From Pseudobdellovibrionaceae bacterium (lineage in GTDB: Bacteria; Bdellovibrionota; Bdellovibrionia; Bdellovibrionales; JAMPXM01), in the NCBI GenBank assembly GCA_913776405.1, contig CAJYOV010000040.1, forward strand, positions 1 through 6,822: a DNA stretch of 6,822 nt, in the 5' to 3' direction. Numbering within the stretch: position 1 is the first letter of the stretch; each line of letters opens with the position of its first letter. Below are positions 5,830 to 6,822 of this stretch, in pieces. Under the pieces are notes generated by a model. It saw nothing but the letters and a program-made list of their open reading frames with translations. It had not been told where the DNA came from and did no database searches. Made by a program: the position numbers and the translations under genes.

Positions 5830-6822
5830 ATGGCTGAAGAAATCATTTATACGATGAAAGGTGTCGGCAAAGTTTATCCGCCGAATCGTTTCGTCTTGAA
5901 GGACATTTACCTCTCTTATTTCTACGGCGCTAAGATCGGCGTTCTTGGTTTGAACGGCTCGGGTAAATCCTCGCTCTTAAAAATCATGGCTGGCGTCGAT
6001 CAGGACTTCCTCGGCGAAGCGTTCCCAGCGCGCGATTTTAAAGTCGGCTACCTCCAACAAGAACCGCAACTTGATCCGAACAAGACGGTCAAAGAGAACG
6101 TCATGGAAGGTGTGGGCGATCTCGCGAAATGGCTCGAAGAGTTTAACAAGATCTCTGAAAGCTTCGCGGATCCAGACATGGACCCCGACACGATGGAAAA
6201 GCTCATCGAGAAACAAGGCAAGCTTCAAGAAAAAATCGAAGCTGCCGACGGTTGGGAAATCGACTCGAAGCTTGAGCGCGCGATGGATGCACTTCGTTGC
6301 CCACCGGGAGATTGGCCCGTTACGAACCTCTCGGGTGGTGAAAAGCGCCGTGTAGCGCTTTGCCGTTTGCTTCTCTCGAACCCGGACATTCTTCTTCTCG
6401 ACGAGCCGACCAACCACTTGGACGCCGAATCGGTTGCGTGGCTTGAGCGCTACCTCCACGATTTCCCAGGCACAGTCATCGCGGTCACGCATGACCGCTA
6501 CTTCTTGGACAACGTGGCCGGTTGGATTCTCGAACTTGATCGTGGCGAAGGTATTCCTTGGAAAGGGAATTACTCGTCATGGCTCGAACAAAAAGAAGCA
6601 CGCCAAGAGCGTGAAACCCAGCAGTCCGAAAAGCGCAACAAGACGCTTGAGCGCGAGCTTGAGTGGGTTCGCATGGCGCCGCGCGCGCGGAACGCGAAGT
6701 CGAAAGCGCGTATCTCGGCGTACGAAAATCTCTTGAAAGAGCCGACGCCAGAGAAGCTTCAAGAACTTCAGATCTACATCCCACCGGGACCACGACTAGG
6801 TGATATCGTGGTCGAAGCGAAA
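5830..6822 (+). CDS. ettA: Energy-dependent translational throttle protein EttA (ABC-F), 3' end outside the window
   Basis: This cytoplasmic ABC-F ATPase binds the ribosomal E site and gates entry of ribosomes into elongation according to the ATP/ADP ratio in E. coli. The first 331 codons are present; the family is about 555 aa, so roughly 60 percent is seen, and the frame is open to the last base. The first ABC domain has Walker A GLNGSGKSS (40-48), signature LSGGE (167-171), Walker B with catalytic Glu ILLLDEPTNHLD (187-198, Glu192) and the H-loop His221 (VTHDRYFLDNV). The arm insertion lies at about 88-140. The P-site-tRNA interaction motif linker starts near 245, with WKGNYSSWLEQK and ELEWVRMAPRARNAKSKARI, which is characteristic of EttA rather than Uup or YheS. 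The start is set by TAGGAG seven bases upstream. The second ABC domain lies beyond the window. Confidence 0.95.
   Translation, partial: MAEEIIYTMKGVGKVYPPNRFVLKDIYLSYFYGAKIGVLGLNGSGKSSLLKIMAGVDQDFLGEAFPARDFKVGYLQQEPQLDPNKTVKENVMEGVGDLAKWLEEFNKISESFADPDMDPDTMEKLIEKQGKLQEKIEAADGWEIDSKLERAMDALRCPPGDWPVTNLSGGEKRRVALCRLLLSNPDILLLDEPTNHLDAESVAWLERYLHDFPGTVIAVTHDRYFLDNVAGWILELDRGEGIPWKGNYSSWLEQKEARQERETQQSEKRNKTLERELEWVRMAPRARNAKSKARISAYENLLKEPTPEKLQELQIYIPPGPRLGDIVVEAK

Noticed and set aside
5543..5857. 104-codon plus-strand frame across the small gene and the ettA start
   Set aside because: It runs through the ettA Shine-Dalgarno site and start codon in another frame and has no recognisable domain; ettA and the divergent small gene explain the region better.
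5977..6793. Several open frames of 60-170 codons on both strands inside 5977-6793
   Set aside because: They overlap the unmistakable ettA coding frame with its Walker and signature motifs; their translations are arginine/serine-rich shadow sequence.
1..6822. CRISPR arrays, tRNA or rRNA genes, insertion sequences, defence systems
   Set aside because: No regularly spaced direct repeats, cloverleaf-like sequence, rRNA-like stretch, transposase or nuclease-type defence gene was seen on either strand. CPBP proteins are sometimes labelled Abi, but nothing here supports phage defence.

Overview
The window looks like chromosomal DNA from a member of the Bdellovibrionota (Bdellovibrio-like predatory or free-living relatives). 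This is inferred from three things. One is a TIGR02147-type regulator, a family known mainly from Bdellovibrio and Fibrobacter. Another is the number of exported proteins of unknown function, one with a glycine-rich GGKDGGGGD segment of a style common in Bdellovibrio exported proteins. The third is a trypsin-like lipoprotein. No taxonomic marker such as rRNA is present, so the assignment is provisional.

Layout. Positions 1-142 form a perfect 52-bp inverted repeat around a 38-base loop, beginning exactly at the window edge and overlapping the 3' end of a minus-strand gene for a trypsin-like serine protease lipoprotein (25-1419). A 190-bp gap to the next gene contains a compact REP-like palindrome (1535-1593). 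Two plus-strand genes follow: a CPBP/CAAX-type intramembrane protease (1610-2236) and, 28 bp later, bolA (2265-2594). After a gap of about 120 bp comes an exported protein with a metzincin-like HExxHxxGxxD zinc motif (2714-3637). It converges on a TIGR02147 regulator (minus, 3664-4488). That regulator is divergent from a strongly SD-equipped gene for an exported, four-cysteine protein of unknown function (4677-5408). A small basic minus-strand gene (5443-5739) is divergent from ettA (5830 onward), the ABC-F translation factor, which is cut by the right edge of the window.

How the genes relate. No large operon or classical defence or mobile system is visible. The likeliest functional pairing is the regulator at 3664-4488 with the divergent secreted-protein gene at 4677; the convergent putative metallopeptidase may belong to the same exported-protein neighbourhood. 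The serine protease, CPBP protease and metallopeptidase give the window three predicted peptidases of different mechanism, all predicted to act in the envelope or outside the cell. bolA and ettA are housekeeping genes (Fe-S/redox and translation control). The two least ordinary DNA structures are the edge hairpin, which may be an assembly fold-back rather than biology, and the REP-like palindrome.
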